DNA of 42,904 bases from Mycolicibacterium sp. (GCA_020637165.1 JACJWN010000014.1:1-42904); one strand, 5' to 3'. Shown: positions 10,497-21,292, counted from the first letter of the stretch. Notes: generated by a model from the sequence alone, not told the origin. Numbers and translations are program-made.

Positions 10497-11212
10497 CCGA
10501 ACACCCAGTCGGCGGCCGCGCCCACCGATCCGACGACCCTGACCCCCACCGGAAGCGCCGGGCGCCGGACCATCACCACGTCGATCCCCAGATCCGCCGC
10601 GGCGTCGAGTTTCGCCCGGGTCATCGCTCCCCCGCTGTTCTTGGTGACCAGCGCGTCGATGCGATGTTCGGCGAGCAGTCCGCGCTCGCCGTCGTAGTGG
10701 TAGGGCCCGCGGGACAGCAGCACCTCGTGCTGCGCCGGGAGCGCGGCCGGATCCGGCGTGGTGACGACGCGGATCAGGAACCAGGCTGCACTGGCGGCGA
10801 AGGGTGCAACACCGGATCGCCCGGTGGTCAGAAAGACCCGCGAATATCCCTTGGCGGCAACGATTTCGGCCGCCTCTGCATCGGATCCCACCGTGAGCAC
10901 CGACTCGACGTCCCACGGCGGACGGTGCAGCACGAGGTGGGCCACCCCGAGGTCGCGGCAGGCCTGCGACGCGTTCTCGGTGATGGTGGCGGCGAATGGA
11001 TGGGTGGCGTCGACCACGGCGGTGATCTCGTTGTCGACCAACCACTTTCGCAGTCCGGCGACGCCCCCGAATCCGCCGATCCGGACCGGGCCCACCGGTA
11101 GCGCGGGATCGGACACCCGGCCGGCCAGCGAGCTGATCAGGTCGACGCCGGGATGCAGACGGTCAGCCAGCGCGCGGGCCTCGGCGGTGCCGCCGAGCAG
11201 CAACAGCCGCAT
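10484..11212 (-). CDS. cobK: Precorrin-6A reductase CobK
   Basis: CobK reduces precorrin-6A to dihydroprecorrin-6 with NADPH. The 242-residue protein starts MRLLLLGGTAEARALADRL, a nucleotide-binding loop, and has the family motifs VDATHPFAATITENA, FLTTGRSGVAPFA and LVTKNSGGAMTRAKLDAA. The start at ATG 11212 is chosen because the longer open frame has no homology-like sequence upstream. It is the last gene of a minus-strand cobL-cobM-cobK unit, 13 nt after cobM, and converges on cobIJ with a 13-nt overlap that leaves no room for a terminator between them. Confidence 0.93.
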   Translation of the reverse strand: MRLLLLGGTAEARALADRLHPGVDLISSLAGRVSDPALPVGPVRIGGFGGVAGLRKWLVDNEITAVVDATHPFAATITENASQACRDLGVAHLVLHRPPWDVESVLTVGSDAEAAEIVAAKGYSRVFLTTGRSGVAPFAASAAWFLIRVVTTPDPAALPAQHEVLLSRGPYHYDGERGLLAEHRIDALVTKNSGGAMTRAKLDAAADLGIDVVMVRRPALPVGVRVVGSVGAAADWVFGQPG

Positions 11213-11225
11213 CAGTGCTCTCTCA

Positions 11226-11981
11226 TCAGTGCCGCCGGCCGCGGGTGCGGTCGGTCGAATAGAGGTAGCTGTCGGCGAATCCGTGGGCGGCCAGCGCATC
11301 GCCGACGACGATCACCGCGGTCCGGGTGACTCCCGATTCGTGCGTCCGTGCGGCAATGTCGGCCAGGGTGCCGCGCAGCACAACCTGCCGCGGCCAGCTC
11401 GCAAAAGCGACGACCGCCGCCGGTGTGCCGGGGCCGCGACCTGCGTCCAGTAACTCCGCGACGACGGCGTCGATGCGATGGGCCGCGAGATGAATCACCA
11501 GGGTGCCCCCCGCGGCGGCGAGGGCGGTCAGATCTTCGCCGTCGGGCATCGCGGTGGACAGGGTGGCGACCCGGGTCAGGGTCACCGTCTGGGCCACCCC
11601 GGGTATGGTCAGCTCCCTGCCCAGTGCGGCCGCGGCCGCGGCGAAGGCCGGCACGCCCGGCACCATCTCGTAGTCGATGCCGAGCGCATCGAGCCGGCGG
11701 CACTGTTCGGCGACGGCGCTGTAGAGCGACGGGTCACCGGAGTGCAGCCGGGCGATGTCGTGGCCGGCGGCGTGGGCGTCGGCCAACTCATCGATGATCT
11801 GCTCGAGGGTCAGCGGACCGGTGTCGACGATCCGGGTCTCCTTGGGACAGAACTGCAGCAGATCGTCGGGCATGATCGACCCTGCGTAGAGGCAGACCCG
11901 GCAGCGTTGCAGAAGCCGCTGACCGCGAACCGTGATCAAGTCGGCCGCACCGGGTCCGGCGCCGATGAAATACACGGTCAC
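11226..11981 (-). CDS. cobM: Precorrin-4 C11-methyltransferase CobM
   Basis: CobM methylates C11 of precorrin-4 to form precorrin-5. The 251-residue protein starts MTVYFIGAGPGAADLITVRG and has the SAM-binding and substrate motifs of the family: CLYAGSIMPDDLL, ARLHSGDPSLYSAVAEQ and YEMVPGVPAFAAAAA. Start at ATG 11981. It lies 31 nt after cobL and 13 nt before cobK on the same strand, so all three are likely one transcript. Confidence 0.94.
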   Translation of the reverse strand: MTVYFIGAGPGAADLITVRGQRLLQRCRVCLYAGSIMPDDLLQFCPKETRIVDTGPLTLEQIIDELADAHAAGHDIARLHSGDPSLYSAVAEQCRRLDALGIDYEMVPGVPAFAAAAAALGRELTIPGVAQTVTLTRVATLSTAMPDGEDLTALAAAGGTLVIHLAAHRIDAVVAELLDAGRGPGTPAAVVAFASWPRQVVLRGTLADIAARTHESGVTRTAVIVVGDALAAHGFADSYLYSTDRTRGRRH

Positions 11982-12012
11982 CGGGAAATCCCCGACCTCG
12001 AAATCCCCGGCC

Positions 12013-13194
12013 TCACAGGACGGTCACCGCCCACTGGGTGATCGGCATCTGCGGTCTCCAGCCGGTGAACCCGCCGATAGGCTCGCCGCGGTAGTGCTGA
12101 AATCGGCGCAACTCCCCGCCGAGCCGGGAATGCCAGTCCACAAGCGTCGCTTCGGATTCCGCAGTGACCGCATTGGCCACCAGCCGCCCGCCGGGCGGGA
12201 GTCGGTCCAGGCAGGCCTGAACCAGACCGCTCACGCTCAGTCCGCCCCCGATGAACACCGCGTCCGGCCGCGGCGCCCCGGTGAAGTCTCGCGGCGCCTC
12301 GCCGCGGATCTCGATCTCGGCCCCGAAGGCCCGGGCGTTGGCCTCGACGCGGCCCCGGCGCGCCGCATTACCCTCGAATGCCACTGCCCGGCAGCCCCGG
12401 CCATCGCGGCACCACTGCACGGCGATGCTGCCCGAACCGGCGCCGACGTCCCAGAGCAGCTCGCCGGGCCGGGGCGCGAGCGCGGCCAGCGTCACCGCGC
12501 GGATCGTTTGCTTGGTGATCTGGCCGTCGTGGCTGAACACATCGTCGGGCAGCGGTTGCGCGTCATCGGTGTCGGGACGGTAGCGGACGGCGACGATGTT
12601 GAGGTCGTCGACGTCGGTGGGCGGCGCGGCCGCCCAGGCGTCGGCGGCGCCGCTGCGGATGCGCTCGGACGGACCGCCGAGTTGTTCCAGGACGGTCAGT
12701 TCCGAAGCACCCCGGCCGGTCTCGGTCAGCTCGACGGCCAGCGCCCGGGGGGTGTCGGCGTCACGGCAGAGCACCACGGCCCTGCCGCCGCGGCGCACCG
12801 CGGTGTGCACCGGGGCGGTCACGAGGCTGATCACCTCGGTGCCCTCGGCGGACCAGCCCATCCGCGCGCGGGCGAGGCTCACCGAGGACACGTGCGGCAG
12901 CACCCGCACCCGGTCGACTCCGTGCAGGCGCACCAAAGTCGCACCGATTCCGTGCACCATCGGGTCGCCGCTGGCCACGACGTGCACGTCGGTTTCCGAC
13001 TCGTCGTCCAGCAGGTGCTGCAGCGCGGGCAGCATCGGGCTGGGCCAGCACCGCCGCGGGGCCCCGACGGTGTCGTCGAGCAGGGCTAGTTGGCGCGGTG
13101 AACCGTAGATCACCACCGCGCGGCGAAGTTCGCGCCGCGACTCCCGGGCCAGACCGGACATGCCGTCGGCGCCGATCCCCACCACCACGATCAT
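12013..13194 (-). CDS. cobL: Precorrin-6Y C5,15-methyltransferase (decarboxylating) CobL
   Basis: CobL is bifunctional: it methylates C5 and C15 of precorrin-6B and decarboxylates the C12 acetate side chain, giving precorrin-8X. The 393-residue protein has an N-terminal CbiE-like half ([33 protein letters not shown]) and a C-terminal CbiT-like half. The CbiT half has FSHDGQITKQTIRAVTLAAL and a SAM loop WDVGAGSGSIAVQW. The ATG at 13194 overlaps the stop of the SDR gene by 4 nt. The SDR and cobL are therefore translationally coupled. Confidence 0.94.
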   Translation of the reverse strand: MIVVVGIGADGMSGLARESRRELRRAVVIYGSPRQLALLDDTVGAPRRCWPSPMLPALQHLLDDESETDVHVVASGDPMVHGIGATLVRLHGVDRVRVLPHVSSVSLARARMGWSAEGTEVISLVTAPVHTAVRRGGRAVVLCRDADTPRALAVELTETGRGASELTVLEQLGGPSERIRSGAADAWAAAPPTDVDDLNIVAVRYRPDTDDAQPLPDDVFSHDGQITKQTIRAVTLAALAPRPGELLWDVGAGSGSIAVQWCRDGRGCRAVAFEGNAARRGRVEANARAFGAEIEIRGEAPRDFTGAPRPDAVFIGGGLSVSGLVQACLDRLPPGGRLVANAVTAESEATLVDWHSRLGGELRRFQHYRGEPIGGFTGWRPQMPITQWAVTVL

Positions 13195-13958
13195 CGGGGA
13201 AGCCTCCGCCAGACCGCCTGCGGCAGCAATCGCATTCCGGCGAACAGCGGACGCAGGGCCCACGGAACCCACAACGTGCGCCGGCCGCGGGACAACGCCC
13301 GCGCCGTCGCGTCGGCGACCTGCGCCGAAGTGCTGGACAGCGGCGCGGGGTCCATCCCCTGCGTCATCCGGCCGATGACGAATCCGGGACGCACGAGGAG
13401 AAGCCGCACCCCGCTGCCGTGCAGCGCGTCCGACAACCCGCTGGCGAAGCCGTCCAGTCCCGCCTTGGCCGATCCGTAGACGTAATTGGCCCGGCGCACC
13501 CGAACACCGGCCACCGAGGAGAACACCACCAGCGTGCCGGCCCCGGCGCCGCGCATCGCCATGGCGAGCACGGTGAGCAGGCTGATTTGGGCGAGGTAGT
13601 CGGTGTGCACGATCGCGACCGCGTGGGCCGGGTCGGTCTCGGCGCGATCCTGCTCGCCGAGGATGCCGAACGCCAGCACCGCGGTGTCGATCCGCCCGTA
13701 CTCGCAGATCAGCCGCTCGACGAGCGGGCCGTGCGAGGCCAGGTCGTCGGCGTCGAACTCCGCGGTGCGCACTTCCCGGGCCCCGGCGGCCTGCACCGCC
13801 GCGACCTGCGGACCGAGCCGGTCGGCGCCGCGGGCGGCCAGTACCACCGTGGATCCCGGAGCCAGCCTCATCGCCAGTTCGACACCGATCTCACTGCGGC
13901 CGCCGAAGATGACCACGACACCGCCCGAATGAACGGCCCCGTCCGCTGTGTCCTCCAC
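13191..13958 (-). CDS. Short-chain dehydrogenase, DprE2-like (Rv2073c-like)
   Basis: A 255-residue Rossmann-fold oxidoreductase. The N-terminal NAD(P) loop reads [16 protein letters not shown]. The catalytic serine lies in [10 protein letters not shown], and the YxxxK motif is [16 protein letters not shown] and the overall layout resemble DprE2, the decaprenylphosphoryl-2-ketoribose reductase, so it is probably a paralogue; its substrate is unknown. It heads the minus-strand cobL-cobM-cobK unit by a 4-nt overlap, but no known corrin step needs it. Start GTG 13958 lies 7 nt after an AATAAT hexamer, so it may be leaderless. Confidence 0.85.
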   Translation of the reverse strand: MEDTADGAVHSGGVVVIFGGRSEIGVELAMRLAPGSTVVLAARGADRLGPQVAAVQAAGAREVRTAEFDADDLASHGPLVERLICEYGRIDTAVLAFGILGEQDRAETDPAHAVAIVHTDYLAQISLLTVLAMAMRGAGAGTLVVFSSVAGVRVRRANYVYGSAKAGLDGFASGLSDALHGSGVRLLLVRPGFVIGRMTQGMDPAPLSSTSAQVADATARALSRGRRTLWVPWALRPLFAGMRLLPQAVWRRLPR

Positions 13959-13965
13959 GGTTGCG

Positions 13966-13985
13966 ATTATTCACTGCGCTAGCGT
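13966..13985. promoter_or_regulatory. Overlapping divergent -10 elements (SDR and Rv2074-like gene)
   Basis: On the minus strand AATAAT (13971 to 13966) lies 7 nt before the SDR GTG at 13958. On the plus strand TAGCGT (13980-13985) lies 8 nt before the ATG at 13994. Only 35 nt separate the two starts, so polymerases on the two promoters should compete. Confidence 0.4.
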
Positions 13986-13993
13986 GGACGCCG

Positions 13994-14407
13994 ATGCCCA
14001 ACACCACGACCCGGCTGACCAGCGACGCCCTGGAGTTCCTCACCGAACGGCACCTCGCCATGCTGACGACGCTGCGCGCCGACGGATCCCCGCACGTGGT
14101 CGCGGTGGGATTCACCTTCGACCCGCACACCCACATCGCGCGGGTGATCACCAGCGACGGGTCCCAGAAGGCGATCAACGCCGAGCGCAGCAACGTCGGG
14201 GTGCTCTCCCAGGTGGACGGAGCCCGGTGGCTGTCCCTGGAGGGAGTCGCCGGGGTCAACCGCGGCCCGGAGGCCATCCGCGACGCCGAGTTACGCTACG
14301 CCCAGCGCTACCGCACCCCCAAGCCGAACCCGCGGCGGGTGGTCATCGAGGTGCTGATCAAGCGGGTACTGGGCTCGTCCACGTTGCTCGACCGCAGCAC
14401 CGACTGA
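13994..14407 (+). CDS. F420-dependent biliverdin reductase-like protein (Rv2074-like, PNPOx fold)
   Basis: A 137-residue single-domain split-barrel protein of the pyridoxamine-phosphate-oxidase-like superfamily. Motifs are [20 protein letters not shown] at the N-terminus and [20 protein letters not shown] near the C-terminus. Length and sequence match Rv2074, which has been described as an F420H2-dependent biliverdin reductase. The start at ATG 13994 is set by that length and by the TAGCGT hexamer 8 nt upstream; the longer open frame is not supported. It is divergent from the SDR/cob unit and convergent with pepE. Confidence 0.85.
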   Translation: MPNTTTRLTSDALEFLTERHLAMLTTLRADGSPHVVAVGFTFDPHTHIARVITSDGSQKAINAERSNVGVLSQVDGARWLSLEGVAGVNRGPEAIRDAELRYAQRYRTPKPNPRRVVIEVLIKRVLGSSTLLDRSTD

Positions 14408-14431
14408 CCGGCTGCGGCGGCGGGCCGGCGT

Positions 14432-15610
14432 TCAGTGACCGGGTACCGGAACGACCGTGAGATCGTGCGACCGGACATTGACCGGTGCGGCCCCGCCCTC
14501 GGTCACGATCACGATGTCCTCGATCCGCGCCCCCCACCGGCCGGGCAGATAAACCCCCGGTTCGACGCTGAAGGCCATCCCCGCGGCCAGCGGTAGGTCA
14601 TTGCCGGCGACGATATAGGGCTCCTCGTGCACCGACAGTCCGATGCCGTGCCCGGTGCGGTGGACGAAGTACTCGCCCAGCCCGGCGGCGGCCAGCACCT
14701 CGCGGGCAGCCGCATCGACCCGTTCGGCGGTGGTCCCGGGACGCACCGCGGCCACCGCGGCGGCTTGCGCGCGCTGCAGCACCGCGTACTGGTCAGCGAT
14801 CTGCGGGGCGGGTTCTCCGAGGCTGTAGGTGCGGGTGCAGTCGGAGTTGTAACCCGGTTCGACGGGCCCGCCGATGTCAACGACGACGATGTCCCCGGGC
14901 TGCAGGACGCGATCGGAGCACTCGTGGTGCGGGTCGGCGCCGTTGGGCCCCGACCCGACGATGACGAAGGCCGCCTCCGAATGCCCCTCGGCCACGATGG
15001 CCTCGGTGATGTCCGCGGCCACTTGCGCCTCGGTGCGGCCGGGGACGAGCAGCTCGGGCACCCGGGCGTGCACCCGGTCGATCGCCGCACCGGCGGCACG
15101 GAGCACCTCGATCTCGTCGGCGTCCTTGATCATCCGCAGCGCGGCCAGCACCCCGGTGGCCAGCACCGGCACCGCACCGAGAGCGCCGGCCAAAGGCAGC
15201 AGGTGCAGCGCCGGCATCGAGTCGGTGACCGCCGCGGCGGTGGGTCCGGAGTCGGCATCCCCGGAGCCGAGATCACGGCCCAACGCCTCGGCCACCAGCC
15301 GGTAGGGATCCTCCCCATCCACCCAGTCGCGCACCGTCAGGCCAAGGTCGGCCACCGCTGACTGCTTCAGGGCGGCCAATTCCATCCGCGGCAGCACCAG
15401 GGTTGGGCCACCAAGGCCGACGCCCCGGTCAGAGGCCGGCACCACCAGCGCGGTAAGACGTTCGAACGTCTGTGCCCGCGAACCGATCAGGTAACGCATG
15501 TCGTACCCGGGGGTGATCACCAGGCCCGCCAGCCCGGCGGCCCGGGCGCCGTCGGCCGCCGCGGAGAGCCGGCGGGCGTAGGTCTGGCTGCTGAAACGGG
15601 CGGCGCGCAT
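14432..15610 (-). CDS. pepE: Xaa-Pro dipeptidase PepE
   Basis: A 392-residue M24 metallopeptidase cleaving X-Pro peptides in the cytoplasm. The N-terminal creatinase-like domain (about 1-160) is followed by the pita-bread catalytic domain. Its metal ligands are visible: Asp in VVVDIGG, Asp in [11 protein letters not shown], His in [16 protein letters not shown], Glu in [14 protein letters not shown] and Glu in [11 protein letters not shown]. Start ATG 15610 lies exactly 7 nt after TAACCT, so it is probably leaderless. An extension upstream would run into the divergent exonuclease gene. It corresponds to Rv2089c. Confidence 0.92.
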   Translation of the reverse strand: MRAARFSSQTYARRLSAAADGARAAGLAGLVITPGYDMRYLIGSRAQTFERLTALVVPASDRGVGLGGPTLVLPRMELAALKQSAVADLGLTVRDWVDGEDPYRLVAEALGRDLGSGDADSGPTAAAVTDSMPALHLLPLAGALGAVPVLATGVLAALRMIKDADEIEVLRAAGAAIDRVHARVPELLVPGRTEAQVAADITEAIVAEGHSEAAFVIVGSGPNGADPHHECSDRVLQPGDIVVVDIGGPVEPGYNSDCTRTYSLGEPAPQIADQYAVLQRAQAAAVAAVRPGTTAERVDAAAREVLAAAGLGEYFVHRTGHGIGLSVHEEPYIVAGNDLPLAAGMAFSVEPGVYLPGRWGARIEDIVIVTEGGAAPVNVRSHDLTVVPVPGH

Positions 15611-15617
15611 GGCGATC

Positions 15618-15623
15618 AGGTTA
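15618..15623 (-). promoter_or_regulatory. Predicted -10 element for pepE
   Basis: Minus-strand TAACCT followed by 7 nt and the ATG of pepE, the classic spacing for a leaderless mycobacterial transcript. It lies in the 36-nt gap to the divergent exonuclease start at 15647. Confidence 0.5.
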
Positions 15624-15646
15624 GCCGCCGGTGTATCAATGCAGCT

Positions 15647-16621
15647 ATGTCCGCACCGGTGTTGCTCCTCGACGGCGCCAGCATGTGGTTTCGCTCCTAC
15701 TTCGGGGTGCCGTCGTCGATCACCGCGCCGGACGGCCGACCGGTCAACGCGGTCCGCGGGTTCCTCGACAGCGTCGCGACCCTGATCGCCCGGGAGCGCC
15801 CGGACCGGCTGGTGGTCTGCCTCGACCTCGACTGGCGGCCAGCCTGGCGGGTGGAGCTGATCCCGTCCTACAAGGCCCACCGGGTAGCCGAGGAGGGCAG
15901 CCCGGTCGGCCAGAACCCCGGGGGCGCCGACTCGGTCGAGGTCGAGGAGGTGCCCGACGACCTGAGCCCCCAGGTCGACATGATTCTGCAGGTGCTCGAC
16001 GCGTTCGGCATCGCGACGGCCGGCGCCGAGGGCTTCGAGGCCGACGACGTGCTGGGGGCCCTGGCCGCCACCGAGCGATGCGACCCGGTGGTCGTGGTCA
16101 GCGGCGACCGTGACCTGCTGCAACTGGTGGCCGACGACCCGGTGCAGGTCCGCGTGCTCTACATCGGCCGGGGCCTGTCGAAGGCCGTCATGTTCGGCCC
16201 GGCCGAAGTCGCCGAGAAATATCACGTTCCCCTGGAGCGTGCCGGGGCCGCGTACGCCGAACTGGCGCTGCTGCGCGGGGACCCCTCCGACGGGCTGCCC
16301 GGCGTACCCGGGGTCGGCGAGAAGACCGCCGCCGCGATGCTCACCCAGTACGGCTCGCTGGCCGACATCCTGGCCGCCGCCCACGATCCGGCCTCGGCAT
16401 TGCCCAAGGCCTTCCGGGCCAAGCTCCTGGCGGCGGCCGACTACATCGCCGCGGCCGAACCGGTCGTCCGGGTGGCGCGCGACGCCCCGGTGCGGATCTA
16501 CACCCCCGACGACCGGCTTCCCCGGCATCCCGCCGACCCGGACCGGCTGGCCGCACTAGCCGCCGAGTACGGGATCAGCTCACCGGTGGCACGGCTGCAG
16601 AAGGCAATCGACGCCCCCTGA
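15647..16621 (+). CDS. 5'-3' exonuclease (PIN/H3TH, Pol I-like)
   Basis: A 324-residue flap-type nuclease resembling the N-terminal exonuclease domain of DNA polymerase I. The acidic metal-binding motifs are [45 protein letters not shown] and [13 protein letters not shown]. The helix-3-turn-helix is [20 protein letters not shown]. It corresponds to Rv2090. Such stand-alone nucleases probably process 5' flaps in replication and repair. Start ATG 15647. The 106 bp after it, up to the convergent DUF4333 gene, is GC-rich; no strong hairpin or gene was found in it. Confidence 0.9.
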   Translation: MSAPVLLLDGASMWFRSYFGVPSSITAPDGRPVNAVRGFLDSVATLIARERPDRLVVCLDLDWRPAWRVELIPSYKAHRVAEEGSPVGQNPGGADSVEVEEVPDDLSPQVDMILQVLDAFGIATAGAEGFEADDVLGALAATERCDPVVVVSGDRDLLQLVADDPVQVRVLYIGRGLSKAVMFGPAEVAEKYHVPLERAGAAYAELALLRGDPSDGLPGVPGVGEKTAAAMLTQYGSLADILAAAHDPASALPKAFRAKLLAAADYIAAAEPVVRVARDAPVRIYTPDDRLPRHPADPDRLAALAAEYGISSPVARLQKAIDAP

Positions 16622-16727
16622 TACCGGGTGAACCGAGCCCTCGGGATGGTGCGTGGAACGCCCGCCTCGCCGGCGTGTCGCAGAACCGACGCGCACGCTC
16701 GCGGCGGGGAGAAGGAGCACCAGAGGG

Positions 16728-17489
16728 CTACTTGGGCCGGCCGACCTCGTAGGTTCCCTTGTCGTCCTGGAAGGTCACCGTCACCTGACGCTTGGTGCCG
16801 TCGACGCTGACCTCGCAGGTGAACGTGTCACCCTTCTTGACGGTCGGGTTCTGGCCGTTGTTGCACTTGACGTCCTGGACGTTCTTGGCGCCGTATCCGC
16901 CGGACTCGTCGGTGAGGATCTGCTGCACACCCTGCTGGGCTTTGTCGACGTCGAGCTTGGTGGTCACGAAGAAGCCCGGCTTCCAGAAGCCCGTCACCAG
17001 CACGACGAGCAGCACCAGTCCGGCCAGCACACCCAGGACGGTACCGAGCGCACGCACCGACTTCTTCGACGCCTCGTCGGCCCCCGGCTGGGGATAGCCC
17101 GGGTATTGACCAGGCTGGCCCGGCGGCGGGAACTGCCCGGGCGGGGGCGGCGGGTACTGCCCGTACTGGGGCGGCTGGCCGTAGGGACCGGGCTGGCCGT
17201 ACTGAGGCGGCGGGGGGTACTGGCCCGGCTGCCCGTAGGCGGCCGGGTTGTACTCGGGCGGGGCGCCGTAGGGCGCTGCGGGCGGGTAGCCGGGTGCCGC
17301 CGGGGGCTGGCCATACTGCGGATACTGCTGCGGCGGGTAGGCGGGCGGCTGCCAGGCCGGTGCCTCACTGCCCGGCGGCTGCCAGGACGGGGCCTCGGGC
17401 GCGGCGGAGGGCTGCTCTGCGCCGGTGGCGGGCTGATCGTGTCCCGATGCCTGCCACTGGTTGGCGTCAGATCCCTGCGGTCCGCTCAT
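16728..17489 (-). CDS. Proline-rich membrane protein with DUF4333 domain (Rv2091c-like)
   Basis: A 253-residue protein in three parts. Residues about 1-140 are a low-complexity Pro/Gly/Gln/Tyr tail with repeated YGQP and PPPP units. Residues about 145-168 form one membrane helix ([19 protein letters not shown]). The rest is an extracytoplasmic DUF4333-type domain with a cysteine pair (VKCNNGQ and TFTCEVSV) likely to form a disulfide. The tail should be cytoplasmic. Function is unknown. GAGGAG sits just before the ATG at 17489, a good ribosome site. Confidence 0.85.
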   Translation of the reverse strand: MSGPQGSDANQWQASGHDQPATGAEQPSAAPEAPSWQPPGSEAPAWQPPAYPPQQYPQYGQPPAAPGYPPAAPYGAPPEYNPAAYGQPGQYPPPPQYGQPGPYGQPPQYGQYPPPPPGQFPPPGQPGQYPGYPQPGADEASKKSVRALGTVLGVLAGLVLLVVLVTGFWKPGFFVTTKLDVDKAQQGVQQILTDESGGYGAKNVQDVKCNNGQNPTVKKGDTFTCEVSVDGTKRQVTVTFQDDKGTYEVGRPK

Positions 17490-17559
17490 CGTCTCTCCTC
17501 ACGGTGTCAGGAGCTCTCGCCCCGAACAGAACGGTCTCAACCGTAGCGTTTGCAACACC

Positions 17560-20373
17560 CTACCCGCTGTCAACAGCCACGACACCGCGCCGGATGTCGT
17601 CGATGGCGCGTTTCGCGGCTTTGCGGGTGGCGGCGTCGGGGGCCGCGTTGCGCACCTGATCAAGCAGGTCAAGCACCTGACGGCACCAACGTACGAAGTC
17701 GCCCGCGGGCAGCGGGGAGCCGTTGCCCGCGACATCCGAGGCGGCCAGCGCGGCGGCCAGGCTTCCGGTGGTCGCCCAACGGTAGACCGCCGGGGCGAAA
17801 CCCTCGTCGGGTTCCCGGGAGGGGTTCAGGGAATGCCGTTGCTCGTCGGCGCGCAGCCGACCGGACAGCCGGCGGGTCTCGGCCAGCGCCCGGCGCACCG
17901 CCGGCGTGGGCATCTCCACGGCGTGCACCGGGGTGGGCCCGTCGCCGCCGCGGGTCTCGAAGACCATCGCCGAGAGCACCGCGGCCAGTTCAGCGGCCGC
18001 CAGACCCTTCCAGACCCCGGCCCGCAGGCATTCGGCGACCAGCAGGTCGCTCTCGCTGTAGATGCGCGCCAGCAGACGGCCGTCGTCGGTGACCCGGGGG
18101 GCGTCCTCGCCGTTCTCTCCCGCGGCCGTCATGTAGCCGCGCTCGGTCAGCAGGCCCACGATGCGGTCGAAGGTCCGGGCCAGCGAGTTGGTTGCGGCGC
18201 TGACCTTTCCGCGGATCTGCTCGTTGTCCCGTTCGATCCGCAGGTAGCGCTCGGCGGCCCGGACCCGGTCCTCCCGGTCGGCCATCCGGTGTGCGGGGTG
18301 GCGGCGCATCTTCTCCCGCAGCGCGATCAGTTCCGGATCGACGTCGGGGGCCTCCTCGGAGCCACGGCGCTTGCGGCCCGACGGGACCACCAGGCCCTCT
18401 GCCGCCGACCGCAGCGCCGAGGCCAGGTCGCGGCGCACCCTGGGCTGTCGATGCTCGATCCGCTTGGGCAGCGGCATCTTGCCGACCGGCCCGGCGCCGC
18501 CCGGGTAGTCGGCCGAGGAGATCCGGCCGGCCCAGCGGTCCTCGGTGAGCACCAGCGGGCGCGGATCATCGGCATCGCGCGCGGCCTCCAGGACCACCGC
18601 CAACCCGCCACGTCGGCCGTGGGTGATGCTGATGATGTCCCCGCGACGTAGCGCCGCCAGCGCGTCGGTGGACGCCTGCCTGCGCTGCAGCCGTGATGCC
18701 CGCGACTGGGCTCGTTCCCGCTCGCCGATCCTGGCCCGCAGCCGCGCGTAGTCGAGGATGGCCGGCTCGACGGCTCCCGCACCCCGGTCCCAGCCCAGTT
18801 CCCCGGCGGCGATGTCGGCGAGCATCTTCTCCCCGCGCTCCACCCCGCGCACCAGGCTCACCACCGAACGGTCGGCCTGGTACTGCGCGAAGGAGCGCTC
18901 CAGCAGCCGACGGGCGGCAGCCGGTGTCAGCTGGCTGACCAGGTTGATCGTCATGTTGTAGGAGGGAGCGAAGGAGCTGCGCAACGGGAAGGTGCGGGTC
19001 GAGGCCAAACCGGCGATCTCGGTCGGCTCGGCGGTGGAGTCCTGCGGATTCCACAGCACCACCGCGTGGCCCTCGACGTCGATACCGCGGCGCCCGGCCC
19101 GACCGGTCAGCTGGGTGTACTCCCCCGGGGTCAACGGCAGGTGTTGTTCGCCGTTGAACTTGACCAGCTTCTCCAGCACCACCGTGCGGGCCGGCATGTT
19201 GATCCCCAGCGCCAGTGTCTCGGTCGCGAAGACGGCCTTGATCAGACCCGCCGTGAACAGTTCCTCAACGGTGTGGCGGAAGATCGGCAGCATTCCGGCG
19301 TGATGGGCGGCCAGCCCCCGCAGCAGGCCCTCCCGCCACTCGTAGTAGTCCAGCACCGCCAGATCGGCGTCGGCCAGATCGGCGCACCGGCGGTCGATCA
19401 CCTCGGCGATCCGCGCGCGATCGGCGTCGGTGGTCAGCCGCAGGGAGCTGCGCAGGCACTGTTTGACCGCGGCGTCGCAGCCGGCCCGCGAGAAAATGAA
19501 GGTGATGGCCGGCAGCAGCCCCTCGCGGTCCAGCGTGGCGATGACGTCGGGGCGCGACGGTGGGCGATACAGACCGGGCCCGCCGTGCCGACCACCCGGA
19601 CCACGCCGTCGCGGCTGCCAGTCGACCAGCCGATCGGCCTCGCGGCGATGGGCGATGTGACGGACCAGTTCGGGATCCACCCGGTGCCGTCCACCCGGTC
19701 CCTCAGCCCCGCGGTCGTAGTCGAACAGGTCGAACAGCCGCTTGCCCACCAGCACGTGCTGCCAGAGCGGGACCGGTCGGTGCTCGTCGACCACGACGGC
19801 GGTGTCACCGCGCACGGTCTTGATCCAGCCGCCGAACTCCTCGGCGTTGCTGACCGTCGCCGAGAGGCTGACCAGGCGAACCTCCTCGGGCAGGTGGAGG
19901 ATGACCTCCTCCCACACCGCACCGCGCATCCGGTCGGCCAGGAAGTGGACCTCGTCCATCACCACGTAGGCCAGCGCACGCAATGTTTCAGACCCGGCGT
20001 AGAGCATGTTGCGCAGCACCTCGGTGGTCATCACCACCACCGGCGCGTCACCGTTGATCGACTGGTCCCCGGTGAGCAGCCCGATCCGCTCGGGCCCGTA
20101 CCGGCGCACCAGGTCATTGTGTTTCTGGTTGCTCAACGCCTTGATCGGCGTGGTGTAGAAGCACTTCTGTCCCGCCGCGAGCGCCAGGTGCACCGCGAAC
20201 TCCCCCACCACGGTCTTGCCCGCACCGGTGGGCGCGCACACCAGCACACCGTGACCGCGTTCCAGAGCCGCGCACGCCTGCTCCTGGAACGGATCGAGCC
20301 GGAATGTCAGTTCTCCGGCGAAATCAGCCAACTGCGAGTCGGCCTCAGGTGACCTGGTCATATCCGGGGTCAT
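17560..20373 (-). CDS. helY: DEVH-box ATP-dependent helicase HelY
   Basis: A 937-residue Ski2/Mtr4-like superfamily 2 helicase. Motif I is [16 protein letters not shown], motif II is [15 protein letters not shown], motif III is [13 protein letters not shown], and motif VI is [12 protein letters not shown]. The C-terminal third is the helical region typical of the family. It corresponds to Rv2092c and probably acts in RNA turnover or remodelling. Start ATG 20373 overlaps the 3' end of tatC by 29 nt; ATG 20361 four codons later is nearly as good. The open frame further upstream lies inside tatC. Confidence 0.93.
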   Translation of the reverse strand: MTPDMTRSPEADSQLADFAGELTFRLDPFQEQACAALERGHGVLVCAPTGAGKTVVGEFAVHLALAAGQKCFYTTPIKALSNQKHNDLVRRYGPERIGLLTGDQSINGDAPVVVMTTEVLRNMLYAGSETLRALAYVVMDEVHFLADRMRGAVWEEVILHLPEEVRLVSLSATVSNAEEFGGWIKTVRGDTAVVVDEHRPVPLWQHVLVGKRLFDLFDYDRGAEGPGGRHRVDPELVRHIAHRREADRLVDWQPRRRGPGGRHGGPGLYRPPSRPDVIATLDREGLLPAITFIFSRAGCDAAVKQCLRSSLRLTTDADRARIAEVIDRRCADLADADLAVLDYYEWREGLLRGLAAHHAGMLPIFRHTVEELFTAGLIKAVFATETLALGINMPARTVVLEKLVKFNGEQHLPLTPGEYTQLTGRAGRRGIDVEGHAVVLWNPQDSTAEPTEIAGLASTRTFPLRSSFAPSYNMTINLVSQLTPAAARRLLERSFAQYQADRSVVSLVRGVERGEKMLADIAAGELGWDRGAGAVEPAILDYARLRARIGERERAQSRASRLQRRQASTDALAALRRGDIISITHGRRGGLAVVLEAARDADDPRPLVLTEDRWAGRISSADYPGGAGPVGKMPLPKRIEHRQPRVRRDLASALRSAAEGLVVPSGRKRRGSEEAPDVDPELIALREKMRRHPAHRMADREDRVRAAERYLRIERDNEQIRGKVSAATNSLARTFDRIVGLLTERGYMTAAGENGEDAPRVTDDGRLLARIYSESDLLVAECLRAGVWKGLAAAELAAVLSAMVFETRGGDGPTPVHAVEMPTPAVRRALAETRRLSGRLRADEQRHSLNPSREPDEGFAPAVYRWATTGSLAAALAASDVAGNGSPLPAGDFVRWCRQVLDLLDQVRNAAPDAATRKAAKRAIDDIRRGVVAVDSG

Positions 20374-21292
20374 GCTCGGAGCCTGTCCGCGACGGCGCCG
20401 GAACCGGAGCGGGCGGTTCGATCGGGGCGGCCTGGTCGTCGGGAATCTCCGTCCGGGCCTCCCGCCTGGCTTTGCGACGGTCATGCAGGTGGGCGATCTG
20501 GATCGCGAACTCGAGCAGCAGCGTCAGGGCCAGCCCGAGCGCGAGCATCGAGAACGGATCGGATCCGGGTGTGGCGACCGCGGCGAAGGCGAAAACCCCG
20601 AAGATCAGCCCGCGTCGCCACGCCTTGAGCTTTTCGTAACTGAGCACCCCGACGACGTTGAGCATGACGATCAGCAAGGGGAACTCGAAGCCCACCCCGA
20701 ACACCAGCAGCAGGTTGATCAGGAAGCCGAAGTAGCGGTCGCCGGAGAGCGCGGTGACCTGCACGTCGCTGCCGACGGTGAGCAGAAAGTGCAGGGCCTT
20801 GGCCAGCACCAGATAGGCCAGCATCGCGCCGGCGACGAACAGGGTGGCACCCGAGACCACGAAGACCGCGGCGAAGCGCCGCTCGTTGCGATAGAGGCCG
20901 GGGGTGATGAAGGCCCACAGCTGGTGCAGCCAGATCGGGCAGGCCAGCACGATCCCGGCGGTCAAACCGACTTTGAGACGAAGCATGAACTGGTCGAACG
21001 GTGCGGTGGCCAGCAGCCGGCATCCCCCGTCGGGGGTGATCTCCGCCCGCGCCGAGGAGGGCAGCGCGCAGTAGGGATGGCGCAGCCACTCACCGAGGCT
21101 TTCCACCCCGAAGAACGAGTGGGTGTACCAGAGGAACCCGATGATGGTGGTCAGCGCCACCGCGCCCACCGAGATCAGAAGCCGGGTTCGCAGCTCCCGA
21201 ACGTGGTCGACCAGCGACATAGTGCCGTCCGGGTTGACCCGGCTGCGCCGCTGGCGCGGGTCGAGACGGGACAGGAACTTGGGCGTGCGCAC
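20345..21292 (-). CDS. tatC: Sec-independent translocase subunit TatC
   Basis: A 315-residue polytopic receptor of the twin-arginine export system, which recognises RR signal peptides and moves folded proteins across the membrane. The signature [17 protein letters not shown] (about residue 25) precedes six membrane helices. The conserved acidic stretch is [20 protein letters not shown]. The C-terminal tail is proline-rich and cytoplasmic. The start at ATG 21292 gives the [22 protein letters not shown]-terminus usual in mycobacteria. It follows tatA by 46 nt and overlaps helY. Confidence 0.95.
   Translation of the reverse strand: MRTPKFLSRLDPRQRRSRVNPDGTMSLVDHVRELRTRLLISVGAVALTTIIGFLWYTHSFFGVESLGEWLRHPYCALPSSARAEITPDGGCRLLATAPFDQFMLRLKVGLTAGIVLACPIWLHQLWAFITPGLYRNERRFAAVFVVSGATLFVAGAMLAYLVLAKALHFLLTVGSDVQVTALSGDRYFGFLINLLLVFGVGFEFPLLIVMLNVVGVLSYEKLKAWRRGLIFGVFAFAAVATPGSDPFSMLALGLALTLLLEFAIQIAHLHDRRKARREARTEIPDDQAAPIEPPAPVPAPSRTGSEHDPGYDQVT

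Noticed and set aside
8436-11045. 869-codon minus-strand open frame opposite cobH-cobIJ
   Set aside because: It mirrors cobH and cobIJ, which have strong family motifs, and overlaps cobK in another frame. The translation is low-complexity.
15611-16528. N-terminal extension of pepE over the exonuclease gene
   Set aside because: It lies antisense to a well-supported nuclease gene; the creatinase domain begins at ATG 15610 with a -10 element 7 nt upstream.
16622-16727. Terminator between the exonuclease and DUF4333 genes
   Set aside because: Several short GC inverted repeats exist, but none is longer than expected by chance in such DNA.
17101-17350. Repeat array or CRISPR-like structure in the DUF4333 gene
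   Set aside because: The periodicity is codon-level low complexity (Tyr-Gly-Gln-Pro and poly-Pro) inside an open frame, not spaced identical repeats.
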